Positions 6,801 through 8,005 of a DNA stretch of 8,005 nt are shown here, piece after piece. The notes under the pieces were generated by a model. The model made no database searches. It had not been told where the DNA came from and saw nothing but the letters and a program-made list of their open reading frames with translations. Position numbers and translations under genes: made by a program. The first letter of the stretch is position 1. Each line of letters opens with the position of its first letter. Source of the stretch: Parabacteroides sp. (GTDB lineage Bacteria > Bacteroidota > Bacteroidia > Bacteroidales > Tannerellaceae); contig DXRF01000104.1 of assembly GCA_019411205.1 (NCBI GenBank), forward strand, positions 950-8,954. Reading direction: 5' to 3'.

Positions 6801-8003
6801 ATGAAAAGTATAATCATCTTGGGAGACGGTATGGCCGACGAGCCGATAGAGGCTTTGGGCGGCAAGACCCCGATGCAGTATGCGGACACTCCCTATATGG
6901 ACAAACTGGCCGAACTGGGCGTTACCGGACGTCTGAAGACCGTAGCCGACGGTTTCCATCCGGGAAGCGAAGTGGCAAACATGGCAGTATTAGGTTATGA
7001 CCTCCCGACCGTCTACGAAGGGCGGGGCGTGCTGGAAGCTGCCAGTATCGGATATGACCTGAAACCGGGTGAAATGGCCATGCGCTGTAACTTGATCTGC
7101 GTGGAAGGAGACATTCTGAAAAACCATTCATCCGGCCATATCACCACAGAGGAAGCAGACGAACTGATCCGCTTCCTGAACGATCAGTTAGGGTCCGACC
7201 GCATACATTTCCATACCGGTGTGTCTTACCGCCACCTGTTAGTGGTGAAGGGAGGTAACAAACACCTCGATTGCACTCCCCCACACGATGTGCCTCTCCA
7301 TCCCTTCCGCCCCCTGATGATCAAACCGGAAGTTCCCGAAGCACAGGAAACAGCCGATCTGCTGAACGACCTGATTCTGAAATCGCAGGAAATACTGAAA
7401 GACCATCCCGTCAACCTCCGGCGCATCGCAGCCGGGAAAGACCCGGCAAACAGCATATGGCCCTGGTCGCCGGGATATCGTCCGGCTATGCAGACCATTC
7501 AGGAAATGTATGGCATCAGGCAGGGTTCCGTCATCTCGGCCGTCGATTTGATACGGGGCATAGGCGTTTATGCCGGCCTGAAAGTAATCGATGTGGAAGG
7601 GGCTACCGGACTCTACGATACAAACTACGAAGGAAAGGCACATGCCGCTCTCGATGCACTGAAAACAAACGACTTCGTCTATCTTCATGTCGAAGCAAGC
7701 GACGAAGCCGGACACGAAGGGGATGTCGATCTGAAAATCCGGACGATCGAGAACTTGGACAAACGAGCCATCGGCATCATCTTCGAAGAGCTGCAGAAAT
7801 GGGACGAACCGGTAGCGATTGCCGTCCTGCCCGACCATCCGACTCCTTGCGCGATCCGCACGCATACAAATACTCCCGTCCCTTTCCTGATCTATAAACC
7901 GGGACAGGAGCCTGACAGTGTGACGCGTTTCGACGAGTTCTCCGTACTGGAAGGGAAATATGGTATTTTAGAGAAAGACGAATTTATAAAAGAATTATTA
8001 TGA
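6801..8003 (+). CDS. apgM: ApgM-like cofactor-independent phosphoglycerate mutase family protein, probable homoserine kinase
   Basis: A 400-residue protein of the archaeal-type phosphoglycerate mutase (ApgM) branch of the alkaline phosphatase superfamily. Metal and catalytic residues are present: D9 in ILGDGMADEP, S56 in HPGSEVANMAVLGYD (phosphoryl-accepting serine), D301 and H305 in EASDEAGHEGD, D345-H346 in VLPDHPTP and H355 in RTHTNTPVPF. By family it would interconvert 2- and 3-phosphoglycerate. However, it sits 33 bases after thrA and overlaps what should be thrC, exactly where thrB (homoserine kinase) would be. To my recollection, genetic work on Bacteroides thetaiotaomicron assigned the homoserine kinase role to its ApgM-like protein in this position. 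I therefore favour phosphorylation of homoserine to O-phosphohomoserine for threonine synthesis. ATG at 6801 gives the family N-terminus MKSIIILGDG. The mutase name is secure as homology; the kinase role rests on context and recalled literature. Confidence 0.93.
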   Translation: MKSIIILGDGMADEPIEALGGKTPMQYADTPYMDKLAELGVTGRLKTVADGFHPGSEVANMAVLGYDLPTVYEGRGVLEAASIGYDLKPGEMAMRCNLICVEGDILKNHSSGHITTEEADELIRFLNDQLGSDRIHFHTGVSYRHLLVVKGGNKHLDCTPPHDVPLHPFRPLMIKPEVPEAQETADLLNDLILKSQEILKDHPVNLRRIAAGKDPANSIWPWSPGYRPAMQTIQEMYGIRQGSVISAVDLIRGIGVYAGLKVIDVEGATGLYDTNYEGKAHAALDALKTNDFVYLHVEASDEAGHEGDVDLKIRTIENLDKRAIGIIFEELQKWDEPVAIAVLPDHPTPCAIRTHTNTPVPFLIYKPGQEPDSVTRFDEFSVLEGKYGILEKDEFIKELL

Positions 8004-8005
8004 AA
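8000..8005 (+). CDS. thrC: Start of the next gene, probably threonine synthase (first two codons only)
   Basis: ATG at 8000-8002 overlaps the apgM stop TGA (8001-8003) in an ATGA junction and is followed by AAA, so the next product begins Met-Lys. The tight overlap suggests translational coupling. In Bacteroidales the gene after thrA-apgM is normally thrC, which converts O-phosphohomoserine to threonine and whose product commonly begins MK. Only six bases are visible, so the name rests on synteny. Confidence 0.5.

Overview
The window looks like chromosomal DNA of a Bacteroidales bacterium, of the Bacteroides/Parabacteroides kind. The grounds are a class III fructose-1,6-bisphosphatase, a fused aspartokinase/homoserine dehydrogenase followed by an ApgM-type protein and the start of a further gene, a Rpn/PDDEXK_2 nuclease with an EG-rich tail, and a promoter matching the Bacteroidota pattern TTG-N19-TAnnTTTG. 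Genus and species cannot be settled from the sequence alone.

Layout: (1) 1-1898 (+), the 3' 95% or so of a class III fructose-1,6-bisphosphatase gene, cut by the window edge. (2) 1910-2833 (+), an EamA/DMT-family membrane transporter 11 bases downstream, probably co-transcribed. (3) 2874-3806 (-), a lone Rpn-family nuclease gene convergent with the first two, with its own promoter at 3839-3868. (4) 3807-4328, a 522-base AT-rich divergent intergenic region. (5) 4329-6767 (+), thrA, the bifunctional aspartate kinase/homoserine dehydrogenase. (6) 6801-8003 (+), an ApgM-like alkaline-phosphatase-superfamily protein that probably acts as homoserine kinase. (7) 8000-8005 (+), the first two codons of the next gene, almost certainly thrC, overlapping the previous stop by four bases (ATGA).

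The thrA-apgM-(thrC) operon would take aspartate to threonine: ThrA does the first and third steps, the ApgM-like protein would phosphorylate homoserine in place of a classical GHMP-kinase ThrB, and ThrC would finish.

The most interesting item lies in the gap before thrA. At 4081-4143, preceded by an AAGGA ribosome-binding-like site and a Bacteroidota-like promoter, is a 20-codon open frame with six threonine codons (MTLTGFTYHTWALTMTPWGV, then stop). It is followed by overlapping, mutually exclusive stem-loops and a T-rich tract at 4210-4219. This is the architecture of a threonine-sensing transcription attenuator, built from a leader peptide unlike the enterobacterial ThrL. No mobile-element ends, CRISPR arrays, tRNAs or rRNAs were seen.
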